Source of the DNA: SG8-40 sp963792855
GTDB taxonomy: Bacteria > Pseudomonadota > Gammaproteobacteria > Burkholderiales > Eutrophovitaceae
Assembly (NCBI GenBank): GCA_963792855.1
Contig: CAWBXZ010000007.1
Span: forward strand, 62,001-126,000
DNA length: 64,000 nucleotides
Reading direction: 5' to 3'
The position numbers and the translations under genes were made by a program. Positions 25,181 through 34,875 of the stretch are shown one piece after another (the first letter of the stretch is position 1; every line of letters begins with the position of its first letter). The notes beneath the pieces were generated by a model, which was not told the origin of the DNA, ran no database searches, and saw only the letters and a list, made by a program, of their open reading frames with translations.

Positions 25181-27912
25181 TCATTGCACGCGTCGCGGCG
25201 CCCGAAGCTCGCGTACACGAAGGCGGAGTTGTTTTTCCGCTTCAATGATCGCGAACAGCGCGATGCCGATAGCGACAATGAGGACGCCATCGAGAAATGG
25301 CACGGCTTTCGTGCTGAATACTTCCTGCAGCGGCGGCAGGTATGTGATGGCGAACTGGGCGGTGGTCACGCTAATCACGGTGGCCCATACGACCTTCGTA
25401 CCCCGTAGCGCTTTCCATGTGAGCGACGTGCCGTAGATGTTTCGAATGAAGAAAAGATGGAATATTTCCATGACCACAAGCGTGTTCATGGCGATCGTCC
25501 GCGCCAGTTCAACCGGATAGCCGCGATCCAGCGCGGAGGTGTACATGCCGAACACGCCGGCAACAAACAGTGCGGAAACGAAAATGATGTGCCATCCAAG
25601 GTCCGCGGTCAGGAGCGATTCATTTACCGGCCGGGGCGGTCGCCGCATGGTGTTGTCTTCGGTCGGTTCGAAGGCGAGCGCCAATCCGAGCGTAACTCGC
25701 GGTAATGAGGTTGACCCAGAGTATCTGTACCGGGGTGATCGGAAGGTTCATCCCGAATAGCAGGGCGACAATAATGGTCATCGCTTCACCGGCGTTGGTT
25801 GGCAAAGTCCAGCTGATGACTTTCTTGATGTTGTCGTATACGGTGCGCCCCTCGCGCACGGCGGCGGCGATCGACGTGAAGTTGTCGTCGGCGAGCACGA
25901 GTTCCGCCGCCTCCTTGGCGGCTTCGCTGCCTTTCAATCCCATGGCAATGCCGGCGTCGGCGCGCTTGAGGGCCGGTGCGTCGTTTACGCCGTCCCCTGT
26001 CATTGCCACGGTCATGCCGTGTGCCTGCAGTGCCATGACCAGCCGGAGTTTGTGTTCCGGACTGGTGCGCGCAAATATATCCGTGTCCCGCACGGCGGCA
26101 GACAGTGCGGCGTCGTCCATGGCGTCCAGGTCGGTACCGGTCAAAACCTTGTCCGGGTTCAGCAAGCCGATCTGCCTGCCGATGGCGACGGCTGTGCCTC
26201 TGTGATCTCCGGTAATCATTTTCACGCGTATGCCGGCGCGGTGACACTCGGCCACCGCTTCTATTGCTTCGGTGCGTGGCGGATCGATCAACCCGACAAG
26301 ACCGATAAGGATCAGCCCATTCTGCACGTCGGAAAATTCGAGAAGGGCGTGTTCCGGGGCAACCGGTTTGACCGCAAATGCCAGTACGCGCTGTCCCTGC
26401 GCTGCGATACGCTCTGCCTTGCTGTGCCAATAGTCCCGGTCTATGGGCTCGGTTCCGTTTGTAACCGTGCGTTGTTCGCTGCAAATAGCCAGTATCTGCT
26501 CCGGCGCGCCCTTCACGGAAACGAACGCATGGTTTTCGCGGTCGTGGTTGAGGGTGGCCATGAAACGGTGTCTGGCGTCGAAGGGGATTGCGTCGGTACG
26601 CGTCCAGTTGGCGAGTTCCGTTCGCATGTCGATGCCGACTTTGCCCGATAGCGCGAGCAGTGCACCCTCCATTGGATCGCCCTCGACACGCCATACGCTG
26701 TCCCGCTCGTGTAACGACGCATCGTTGCAAAGAAGCGCCGAACGCCCGATTTCTTCGAGTACCGCGTGTTCGCGCAAGCTGACAACGGCATCGTTGAGTT
26801 TGACGACGCCCCTTGGCTCGTAACCCGCCCCCTCCAGCGAGAAGACGTGCGCCTGCGTAACCACAGAGGCGACCATCATCTCGTTGCGGGTCAGTGTGCC
26901 GGTCTTGTCGGTGCAGATCACCGAGACGGAACCGAGCGTCTCGATGGCGGGCAGGCGCCGCACAATGGCATTGCGCCGCGCCATGGCCTGAACGCCGACG
27001 GCCAGCGTGATCGTGAGAACGGCTGGCAATCCTTCCGGAATCGCGGCGACCGACAAACCCACAACTGCCATGAACATGTCGGCGAACTCAAAATGCTCGA
27101 CGAAGTAGCCGAAGGTCAGCAAGGCTGCGGCGATCAGAAGAATCAGGACGGTGAGCCAGCGCGCAAAGGCATCCATCTGCCGGACAAGCGGCGTGGTCAG
27201 CGTTTCGACCGTGGAAAGCATGCCGCTGATCCTGCCGATCTCGGAATGAATTCCGGTCGCAACGACCACGCCCCTGCCGAGACCGCTGGTTACCAGTGTG
27301 CCGCTATAGGCCATGCAGGTCCTGTCCCCGAGGAGCAGCGTCGCGGGATACGGCACGGACATGCTTTTCTACCGGCACTGATTCGCCGGTCAGGATCGAT
27401 TCCTGAATATGAAGGCCATGAGCCCGCAGCAGCCGGAGATCGGCGGGCACCTTGTCTCCCGCCTCCAGCAAGACAATGTCACCGGGAACAAGTGCTTCGC
27501 CGTCAATCGAGCGTCGTTGTCCGGCGCGCACGACGGATGCTTTCAAGGCGAGCATCTTCCGGATGGCGGCCATCGCCTTTTCGGCTTTGCCTTCCTGAAT
27601 GAAACCAATAACGGCATTGGCGATCACCACCGCCAGAATGACGCACGTATCGACAACGTGGCCGAGAGTCGCGGTAATTATTGCGGAACCGAGCAGAACG
27701 TAGATGAGGATATTGTGAAAATGCAGGACGAAGCGAATCAACGCATTTCGTTTCGCCGGTTCGGGCAGGCTGTTCGATCCGTAGGCATCGAGCCGCGCTG
27801 CGGCTTCTTCAGCAGACAGGCCATTGTTATCCGTCCGCAACAAAACAATGGCGTCTTCAGCCGCCATCTGATGCCAGATGTTTTCTTCCGGTTTTTCTGT
27901 TTCTTTTTTCAT
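25181..27912 (-). CDS. P2-type cation-transporting ATPase (two frameshifts)
   Basis: Cation pump spread over three reading frames. N-terminal part: cation ATPase N-domain, HFHNILIYVLLGSAIITATL, and actuator motif LTGESVPVEKH. The frame changes at about 27330-27350, then SLPE-type helix AAIPEGLPAVLTITL, phosphorylation motif CTDKTGTLT near 332 and MTGDGVNDAPALKRADAGI. A third frame from about 25697 carries the last membrane helices (LAFEPTEDNTMRRPPRPVNE onward). An extra T at 25697 (plus strand) is enough to explain the second break, and one extra base the first; corrected length is 909 aa. The PEGL motif marks a P2 ATPase (Ca2+, Na+ or other cation). The start ATG 27912 has only a weak ribosome-binding site. 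Confidence 0.82.
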
Positions 27913-28070
27913 GATGTGATGCCCGTCAAACGACCCACGAAGCAGGGTAGCGAACATGACCGCAAGAACGAGAGCGGGCTGTCGACACCGTGGTCGCCGC
28001 TCTTACAGGAACGCACAACGGTGGCGCGCGCTTGCGGAGATGGCACGATTATCACGCTCACCGCTTGCTC

Positions 28071-28700
28071 TCAGAAGTGAGCGCCGTTGCCGGGTTGTGG
28101 TTTTCGCAGCACTGCGCGTCCCAGCAAACACAATGCCCCTGCCGCCAATGCCCAGTCCATGATTACGCCGAGGTGCAGCCCGCCGAAGACGCCGTAGAAC
28201 AATCCGGCGATCCCCAGCACCGCAGCGAATAGCCGATCGCCGGAATCATCGAGAATCATTGCGATGCCGATGTTCATCGAAAGCGTTGGGCATGGCAACA
28301 ATCCGAGTGGCGATGCGTAGAGATAGGCCAACGAGGACTCCGCATCAAGAAAATCCGGATAGATCCACGCGAATCCAATGAGTGCTGTGCCGATCACAGT
28401 CCAGAAATGTGTGTTGGTGCGAACAATTCGTCGTTCCACGCACCCAACGACCCAGGCCAATAACACCGTGATCAGGATGAAGGCCGTGCCGTTAAACGGG
28501 TTTCCGTTGGCCCAGGCCAGCAAACTTACCGAAGCAAGCGGCGCAATCATCAGCGCACCGATGACACGCATCGAGGGACGCCATCCGAGCAGGACTGCGG
28601 CCAGAATCACCGCGAAATAAGCGTGCCACATCATTGCCAGAGACTTCCAGTCATTCGCGATGATGGCAAGACTGTGAAGAATCTGTTCGGCGCTTGGCAT
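28071..28700 (-). CDS. Polytopic membrane protein, possibly DUF6064
   Basis: 209-aa inner-membrane protein with about six hydrophobic segments (such as YFAVILAAVLLGW, FILITVLLAWVVGCV and IMDWALAAGALCLLGRAVL). A central loop contains SPLGLLPCPTLSM, a proline-cysteine pattern I associate with DUF6064, but this is recall rather than a search result. No transporter or enzyme motif is visible. The start ATG 28700 lacks a good ribosome-binding site. It lies upstream of the cation ATPase on the same strand, about 160 bases away, so cotranscription is possible. Function unknown. Confidence 0.62.
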   Translation of the reverse strand: MPSAEQILHSLAIIANDWKSLAMMWHAYFAVILAAVLLGWRPSMRVIGALMIAPLASVSLLAWANGNPFNGTAFILITVLLAWVVGCVERRIVRTNTHFWTVIGTALIGFAWIYPDFLDAESSLAYLYASPLGLLPCPTLSMNIGIAMILDDSGDRLFAAVLGIAGLFYGVFGGLHLGVIMDWALAAGALCLLGRAVLRKPQPGNGAHF

Positions 28701-28849
28701 ATCGATACGTTGTCACGGGCGGCGGATCGCCCGAATCTGCCGGGGCGGATTGCCCGTTTGCCATACACTACTGGAAACAATGCCGCTGTTCCAGAATCCG
28801 GTAGCCGTTAAACATCGGTAAGGCGGGATGCCGTGTCGGAGGGTCCAGC

Positions 28850-29491
28850 GTGAACCACATCGTGAACCTTTTCTATTCTTTCAGGAGTCCTTACTCCTAT
28901 CTGGCAACTCCGGGCGCCCTGCAACTCGAGCGTGATTTTGACGTCAGCGTCGCACTACGCCCGGTCTTGCCGCTGGCGTTGCGGCAGCCGGATTTTTTCA
29001 GTGCGCAGAACGTCAAGCGCGCCAGGTACATCATGATGGATTGGCTCCGCCGTGCCGAGATGCTCGGCATGCCGCACCGGTGGCCTTCGCCTGATCCCAT
29101 CGTGCAGGATCTGAAGACCTACGCCATTGCGACCGACCAGCCCTACATTTATCGGCTGACTTATCTGGGTGTTGAAGCGCAACGGCGTGGCCGTGGCATC
29201 GCGTTCGCGGCGCAAGTGTCGGCCGTGATTTTCGGCGGCACCCGCGACTGGCATATGGGCAACCATCTGGCAGATGCTGCGGCGAGAGCGGGACTCGATC
29301 TGGCGAGCATGGACGAGGCGATTGAAGGTCCCGCATCACATAAAGCAGACGTCGAAGCGAATCAGCGCGCGCTTGACAAGACCGGGCACTGGGGTGTTCC
29401 GACATTCGAATTCAGGGGCGAACCGTTCTTCGGCCAGGACCGTATTGACACGCTGCGCTGGCGGCTTGAAAAAGAAGGACTGAAGCGGTGA
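28850..29491 (+). CDS. 2-hydroxychromene-2-carboxylate isomerase family (DsbA-like fold)
   Basis: 213-aa kappa-class-GST/DsbA-like enzyme. The N-terminal LFYSFRSPYSYLATPG replaces the CxxC of true DsbA with the serine-containing site of HCCA isomerases. The C-terminal signature TGHWGVPTFEFRGEPFFGQDR fragment is typical. The family isomerises hydroxychromene carboxylates in naphthalene-type degradation using glutathione. The start is GTG 28850 with GGAGGG upstream. The next gene on the same strand (120 bases on) is a MobA-like aromatic hydroxylase, supporting an aromatic-catabolism context. The actual substrate here is unknown. Confidence 0.82.
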   Translation: MNHIVNLFYSFRSPYSYLATPGALQLERDFDVSVALRPVLPLALRQPDFFSAQNVKRARYIMMDWLRRAEMLGMPHRWPSPDPIVQDLKTYAIATDQPYIYRLTYLGVEAQRRGRGIAFAAQVSAVIFGGTRDWHMGNHLADAAARAGLDLASMDEAIEGPASHKADVEANQRALDKTGHWGVPTFEFRGEPFFGQDRIDTLRWRLEKEGLKR

Positions 29492-29589
29492 GTTTTCCTC
29501 TTTTGCCAGCCTGGTTCGTGATGCGATCGCCGGGCATTGAACCGACTTGCGATGGGCTCCTGATAATCTACCTTGCTGCGGGCGGAAAA

Positions 29590-29628
29590 ATGAACAGTAT
29601 GAATACAGGCGATGCAATTTCATCTTGA
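29590..29628 (+). CDS. Possible 12-codon leader peptide overlapping the mobA-like start
   Basis: ATG 29590, preceded by GGCGGAAAAA, opens a 12-residue frame (MNSMNTGDAISS) that ends at TGA 29626-29628, past the ATG of the hydroxylase gene at 29612. It could couple or tune hydroxylase translation, or be chance. Confidence 0.2.
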   Translation: MNSMNTGDAISS

Positions 29629-31558
29629 TGGATACAGACCCGGCGATCCGTTCGTGAGCGACGCGTCCGGGCATGCCGGGCAACGCACGAAAAACCGGGC
29701 GCTTCCCGAGCAAGTGGACGTGCTCATTGTTGGCTGCGGTCCGGCCGGGCTGACACTGGCCGCGCAGTTGTGCGCCTTTTCCGATGTCAGCGTGTGCATC
29801 GTTGAACAGAAAGACGGGCCGCTGCGGCTCGGTCAGGCCGATGGCATCGCTTGCCGCACCATGGAAATGTTCGAGGCATTCAATTTCAGCGAGCGCGTAC
29901 TCAGGGAAGCCTGCTGGATCAACGAGGTCACCTTCTGGAGGCCGGACGAGAAACGGCCGGAAAACATCCGTCGTCACGGCCGGGTGCAGGATGTCGAAGA
30001 CGGCCTGTCGGAGTTTCCGCACGTCGTCCTGAATCAGGCGCGCGTGCATGATTTTTATCTCGAGTTGATGCGCAACTCGCCGAACCGCCTGGAACCGGAC
30101 TATTCGCGCAGGCTGCTGGACCTGAAGATCGACCAGAGTGGCGGGGCCGGCTATCCGGTTACTGTCCGGCTGCAGCGAACGGATGCGCAGCACGAGGAGC
30201 AGGTGGAAGTGGTCAAGGCACGCTACGTTGTAGGTTGCGATGGCGCGCACAGCGCAGTGCGCAAATCCATCGGCAGGAAATTTGCCGGGGATTCCGCCAA
30301 TCAGGCCTGGGGCGTGATGGATGTTCTGGCCATTACCGACTTTCCCGATATTCGTCTCAAAGCGGTCATCCACTCCGCCAACGAGGGCAACGCGCTGATT
30401 ATTCCCCGTGAAGGCGGCTATCTCGTGCGCATTTACGTGGAGCTGGACAAACTCAATGAAAACGAGCGGGTCAGCAGCCGCAATATCACCTGCGAGTATG
30501 TCATCGCGGCAGCGCAACGTATTCTGCATCCGTACTCACTGGAAGTGAAAGAAGTCCCGTGGTGGTCGGTATACGAAATCGGACAGCGCATTTGCGACAG
30601 GTACGACGATGTACCCGAACAGGAAACGGGTGCGCGGTTGCCGCGCGTATTCATCGCCGGCGATGCCTGCCATACCCATAGCCCGAAGGCCGGGCAGGGC
30701 ATGAACTTCTCCATGCAGGACAGTTTCAACCTGGGCTGGAAGCTGGCTTCGGTGTTACGCAAACAATGCGCACCGGCGCTGTTGCACACCTACTCGGAGG
30801 AGCGGCAACGTGTTGCCCGGGAACTGATCGATTTCGATCGCGAATTCGCCAGGATGTTCAGCAATCGTCCCGTGCAGGACGTTGATACCAGACCGGAACA
30901 GGCGAAAGGAAGCGATCCGAAAGCGTTCCAGACCTATTTCGTCCAGCACGGACGGTTCACCGCAGGCGTCGGAACGCATTACCGGGCTTCTGTCATCTGC
31001 GGTGACTCGAGCCATCAACACCTGGCCAAAGGCTATACGATCGGCATGCGCTTTCATTCCGCCCCGGTCATCCGGCTTGCGGATGCCCTGCGGGTGCACC
31101 TTGGCCATGCCGGCAAGGCTGACGGGCGTTGGCGCCTGTATGCCTTTGCTGGCGCCGGCGACCCGCTGTCCGATATCTCGGGAATCCGAACACTGTGCGA
31201 TTTCCTCGCGCAATCGCCGGATTCGCCGGTTCGCAGGTTCACACCGGGCGGTCAGGATATCGATGCGGTCTTCGATGTGCGCGCGATTTTCCAGCAGGAA
31301 CACCGCGAGCTCGCGCTTGAGAAACTGCCCGCGCTGCTGCTGCCGCGCAAGGGACGCTACGGATTGCGCGATTACGAGAAAGTGTTCTGCCCGGACCTGA
31401 AGCGCGGCGCGGATATCTTCGCACTACGCGGTATCGACCGGGCAGAGGGTTGCATGGTGCTGGTACGTCCCGACCAGTACGTCGCTCATGTGTTGCCTCT
31501 GCAGGCGCACCAGGCGCTTTCGGAATTCTTCTGCGGCTTCATGTTGCCGCAATCCTGA
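29612..31558 (+). CDS. mobA: 3-hydroxybenzoate 4-monooxygenase (MobA-like flavoprotein)
   Basis: 648-aa FAD/NADPH aromatic hydroxylase of the phenol-hydroxylase type, predicted to convert 3-hydroxybenzoate to protocatechuate. FAD motifs are DVLIVGCGPAGLTLAAQL near 36-53, the DG motif GCDGAHSAVRKSIG near 208, and the GD motif FIAGDACHTHSPKAGQG near 346. A C-terminal thioredoxin-like domain (about 470-648) ends RPDQYVAHVLPL. The N-terminus MQFHLDGYRPGDPF and the stretch LGQADGIACRTMEMFEAF closely match what I remember of Comamonas MobA, and length is within a few residues. The start ATG 29612 is preceded by AGGCG. No ring-cleavage dioxygenase is in the window. Confidence 0.85.
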   Translation: MQFHLDGYRPGDPFVSDASGHAGQRTKNRALPEQVDVLIVGCGPAGLTLAAQLCAFSDVSVCIVEQKDGPLRLGQADGIACRTMEMFEAFNFSERVLREACWINEVTFWRPDEKRPENIRRHGRVQDVEDGLSEFPHVVLNQARVHDFYLELMRNSPNRLEPDYSRRLLDLKIDQSGGAGYPVTVRLQRTDAQHEEQVEVVKARYVVGCDGAHSAVRKSIGRKFAGDSANQAWGVMDVLAITDFPDIRLKAVIHSANEGNALIIPREGGYLVRIYVELDKLNENERVSSRNITCEYVIAAAQRILHPYSLEVKEVPWWSVYEIGQRICDRYDDVPEQETGARLPRVFIAGDACHTHSPKAGQGMNFSMQDSFNLGWKLASVLRKQCAPALLHTYSEERQRVARELIDFDREFARMFSNRPVQDVDTRPEQAKGSDPKAFQTYFVQHGRFTAGVGTHYRASVICGDSSHQHLAKGYTIGMRFHSAPVIRLADALRVHLGHAGKADGRWRLYAFAGAGDPLSDISGIRTLCDFLAQSPDSPVRRFTPGGQDIDAVFDVRAIFQQEHRELALEKLPALLLPRKGRYGLRDYEKVFCPDLKRGADIFALRGIDRAEGCMVLVRPDQYVAHVLPLQAHQALSEFFCGFMLPQS

Positions 31559-31596
31559 CGAGCGAAATCACGCATCGCACCGCGATGTTACCCATT

Positions 31597-31626
31597 CACC
31601 TGTTTCGCGAACACCTGTTTCGCGAA
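31597..31626. repeat. Tandem duplication of a 15-bp unit
   Basis: Two perfect adjacent copies of CACCTGTTTCGCGAA, followed by CACC. They lie between convergent genes. Each unit contains the palindrome TTCGCGAA. Confidence 0.85.
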
Positions 31627-31677
31627 CACCGGGCGCGCAAACACCCGGGCCGGCAAATGCTTTCCGGACGCTACAGG

Positions 31678-32859
31678 CTAGAGCAGGGTGACGGGTTCTT
31701 CCTTACCGCCGTTGGCGGCCGAAACATAACCGCTGTAGATCGTCGAGATACAGTCTGCCGCCAGTTCGCTGTCGCTTTCCACATCGTCACCATAGGCCGC
31801 CGTTCGGTAAAACGCCTCGATCTCCTGGGGAAAGCCGTGTGAGAAATCCTCGTCGGGTGCGGTCATGGCCCAGCCCTGTTTGGTGCCGATCTTCTCCACC
31901 ACGTAAATGTCGTCGAACTGGCTTTCTACCGGATTGTAGGTTTGCATCTGGTTCGACGGATTGAGATTGCAGATCGCGCGGTGATTGCCGGCACAGACCT
32001 CCAGCCAGTTGTGGACGCCGCCCAGAACGATCTCCGATGCAAACACCGTCGCGATGGTGCCGTCCTCGAAGGTGACGTGAATCATCGCGAAGTCTTCAAT
32101 GTCGTTATAGTCGGCACGAAGGTGTCCGGTATTCACGAATTCGGGCAATTGCGTCAGCGCGTGGGCGCGTGCCGTCACGCTCGCCGGCCGGATCGGTTTG
32201 CCAAAACGCGCACGGCCTTCGACCTTCTTCAGATACAGTGCGGCGGTTAGCGGATGGCAGCCCTTGCCGATCATCGAACCGCCTCCTGCCAGGCGCCAAT
32301 GGCCATAGCTCGGCGCGTGCGAACCGGAATGGGCTTCCTCGCCATGCATCCAGAGGATCTGTCCGTGGGTTTTTTCCAGGATCTCCCGTTCTTTCTGGAT
32401 CGTCGGGGCATACACCCAGTTCTCCGCATACAGCATGCGCGCTTTTGATCGGGCTTCTGCCTCGCGCATGCGGCGGATGCTGTCCAGCGCACCGTCCCGG
32501 GCCACGGTCATGGATGCGGTGCGACCATCGAAATCCTCCGCCCCGTCGCCGAAGTATCCCGTCAAAGGTTTTTCCACGATCGGAAATACGCCGCGCGACA
32601 GTGCCTTTATCGTGACCTCTTCGTGCAGCGCCGGCGGGACACAGACGTGCAGCACATCGATGTCGCCCAACAATGCATCGAGATTGTCGAAGGCCCGGAT
32701 CGCGTGCTTGTCGGCAAAGCCACGCGTGCTGGCTTCGGTCCTGGCGTGCACACCGACCACGTCGACATCGGCGCAGACGACGCGCTGTACCGCCTCGAAG
32801 TGAAAACGGGCGGAAAAACCGGCGCCGACGATGCCCGTGCGTAGCTGTGGCTTTTTCAT
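31678..32859 (-). CDS. Gfo/Idh/MocA-family NAD(P)-dependent oxidoreductase (first copy)
   Basis: 393-aa dehydrogenase. The N-terminal Rossmann domain has TGIVGAGFSARFHFEAV (GxGxxx nucleotide loop) near 7-23, DVLHVCVPPALHEE near 83, and EKPLTGY near 114 with the catalytic lysine. It continues into the C-terminal alpha/beta domain with GGGSMIGKGCHPL near 204. The family oxidises sugars, inositols and related polyols, or reduces the ketones. ATG 32859 has GGGAG nine bases upstream. An insert DGAEDFDGRTASMT after the EKP motif is longer than usual. It is divergent from the ABC transporter operon, 365 bases apart. A second family member lies at 40910. Confidence 0.83.
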   Translation of the reverse strand: MKKPQLRTGIVGAGFSARFHFEAVQRVVCADVDVVGVHARTEASTRGFADKHAIRAFDNLDALLGDIDVLHVCVPPALHEEVTIKALSRGVFPIVEKPLTGYFGDGAEDFDGRTASMTVARDGALDSIRRMREAEARSKARMLYAENWVYAPTIQKEREILEKTHGQILWMHGEEAHSGSHAPSYGHWRLAGGGSMIGKGCHPLTAALYLKKVEGRARFGKPIRPASVTARAHALTQLPEFVNTGHLRADYNDIEDFAMIHVTFEDGTIATVFASEIVLGGVHNWLEVCAGNHRAICNLNPSNQMQTYNPVESQFDDIYVVEKIGTKQGWAMTAPDEDFSHGFPQEIEAFYRTAAYGDDVESDSELAADCISTIYSGYVSAANGGKEEPVTLL

Positions 32860-33224
32860 GATGTGGATCTCCCTGCAATGCCTTTGTTGCCGATAGATAC
32901 CCCGGGGCGATACGCTGGACTGGCTGCTGTCAGCGTAGCGAAGCCCGGACGTCGGGTTTTTTCTGATCGCGGCAAGCATGACCGCGTGCCGGTCCAATGG
33001 CAACTCCTCTGCGGGGCGCGTTGTTCGCCCTTGTCATTTCTTCCCGGCCTCAATGGATAAGCGGAGGAACAGGGAACTTGCCCGACGCGCGGCCCGGGAA
33101 ATCTTCCGCATGCGGTCCGGCCGGCTTGCCAGCTTGCGCCGAGTGCGGTGGAATGGGCCTGGTGAAGTGAATGCGCCAACCGGCCAGGCGTATTCCGCGA
33201 TTGAATTGCAATCTGGAGAGGACG
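32860..33224 (+). other. Divergent intergenic region between Gfo/Idh gene and ABC operon
   Basis: 365 bases without a supported gene. It contains a short hairpin CCCG-GACGT-CGGG followed by six T at 32944-32962 (plus strand), which could terminate or attenuate a transcript toward the ABC operon. GGAGAGG just precedes the binding-protein start. No obvious paired operator was found by eye. Confidence 0.4.
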
Positions 33225-34805
33225 ATGAACAAGCAAGCACTTTCCGTCATCGTGATGCTGTCGGCGTTGGTCGCCGGTGTCACTGCGGAAGCCAATACCT
33301 TCCGCTATTCGACCTCGGGCGACATTCTGGGCCTGGACCCCTACACGAACAACGAAGGGCCGAACAACGCGATGAAGGACAACCTCTACGAGGGCCTGAT
33401 TCACCGCTCCCATGATCTGTCCCTGCACCCGGCACTGGCCACCGACTGGAAACAGACCGATGCGCTGACCTGGCGCTTCAATTTGCGCAAGGGCGTGAAA
33501 TTTCATAACGGCAATGCCTTTACGGCGGACGACGTGCTGATCTCGCTGAAACGCATTCGCGAGCCCAATTCGAGCATGAAGTTCGCGGTGGCTTCTATCG
33601 ATAGGATCGTCAGGATCGACGATCACACCATCGACATCGTCACCAGATATCCCGACCCGACGCTGCTGCTGAACCTGCCCCTGTTCTGGATCATGGACAA
33701 GGAATGGCTGGAGGCGAACAAGGGCATGAACATCGAGGAGGGCGCAGTCGTCAGCACCTTCGTCAACCTGAATGTCAACGGAACGGGACCGTTCATGCTG
33801 GAGGAGAGGATTCCTGACACGCGCACCGTTCTGGTGCCGAATCCGAACTGGTGGGGCAAGCCGCAGCACAATCTGACCAGGGCCATATTTCAGCCCATCG
33901 GCAATGCGTCCACGCGTGTGGCAGCGCTGTTGTCGGGCGATATCGATCTCATGTATCCGGTGCCGCTCCAGGATATCCGGCGCCTGGAAAGCACGCCGGG
34001 GGTGAGCGTCATGCAAGGTCCGGAACTGCGCGTTGTCTTTCTCGGTTTCGACCAGCATCGCGACGAACTGCTGGATATGCCGGGCAGCGGCAAGAACCCC
34101 TTCAAGGACGTTCGCGTGCGCAAGGCGTTTTATCAGGCGATCGACATCAAGGCGATTAATCGTGTCGTCATGCGCAAGGCATCGAAACCGACCGGTTCGA
34201 TGATTGCCGAGGGGATCAACGGCTTCCAGCCCGACATGACCAAACGTTATCCCTACGACCCGAAAGCGGCGAAAAAGCTGCTGGCCGAGGCCGGTTACCC
34301 CAACGGATTCCCGGTCACTCTCGACTGCCCGAACGATCGCTATGTCAACGACGAGGCCATTTGCCTGTCCATCATTCCGATGCTCAAGCGCATAGGTATC
34401 GACGTCAAACTGAACGCGCAGACGAAGTCATTGCATTTCGAGAAAATCGGCCGCAAGCAGAACTACAACACGAGCTTCTATATGCTGGGCTGGACGCCCG
34501 GCAGCTATGACGCCCACAATCCGTTGTTGCAACTGATGACCCTGGACGGTGAAGGGCAAGGCACGTGGAATGGCGGGCGTTATACCAATCCGCGCGTCGA
34601 GACGCTCACGGACCAGATCGCGGAAGAAATGGATTCCGGCAAACGCAACGCGATGATCATGGAGGCTTTCACCATTCACCACAACGACGTCGGCCACATT
34701 CCGCTGCATCAGCAAACCCTTGCCTGGGGCGTTGGCAAGCGGGTCAAGGAAGTCAAACAACGGCCGCAAAACGACGTCGACCTTCGTTACGTCATAATGA
34801 AGTAG
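33225..34805 (+). CDS. ABC transporter substrate-binding protein, family 5 (oligopeptide/opine type)
   Basis: 526-aa periplasmic solute-binding protein of the DppA/OppA family. A signal peptide (ALSVIVMLSALVAGVTAEA) is followed by the family-5 core: LEPALATDW-like LHPALATDWKQTDALTW, FNLRKGVKFHNGNAFTADDV near 86-105, and a C-terminal lobe with LLAEAGYPNGFPVTLDCPND. ATG 33225 has GGAGAGG upstream. First gene of a five-gene operon with two permeases and two ATPases. Ligands of this family range from peptides to nickel, opines, glutathione and sugars or cyclitols, and the sequence does not say which. Confidence 0.9.
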   Translation: MNKQALSVIVMLSALVAGVTAEANTFRYSTSGDILGLDPYTNNEGPNNAMKDNLYEGLIHRSHDLSLHPALATDWKQTDALTWRFNLRKGVKFHNGNAFTADDVLISLKRIREPNSSMKFAVASIDRIVRIDDHTIDIVTRYPDPTLLLNLPLFWIMDKEWLEANKGMNIEEGAVVSTFVNLNVNGTGPFMLEERIPDTRTVLVPNPNWWGKPQHNLTRAIFQPIGNASTRVAALLSGDIDLMYPVPLQDIRRLESTPGVSVMQGPELRVVFLGFDQHRDELLDMPGSGKNPFKDVRVRKAFYQAIDIKAINRVVMRKASKPTGSMIAEGINGFQPDMTKRYPYDPKAAKKLLAEAGYPNGFPVTLDCPNDRYVNDEAICLSIIPMLKRIGIDVKLNAQTKSLHFEKIGRKQNYNTSFYMLGWTPGSYDAHNPLLQLMTLDGEGQGTWNGGRYTNPRVETLTDQIAEEMDSGKRNAMIMEAFTIHHNDVGHIPLHQQTLAWGVGKRVKEVKQRPQNDVDLRYVIMK

Positions 34806-34875
34806 TGCAAGCCAACCAACAGATCGCGGTCCGGGCTTTCCGTAATCCGGGGCGCGCCGTTACCGACTGACACCG

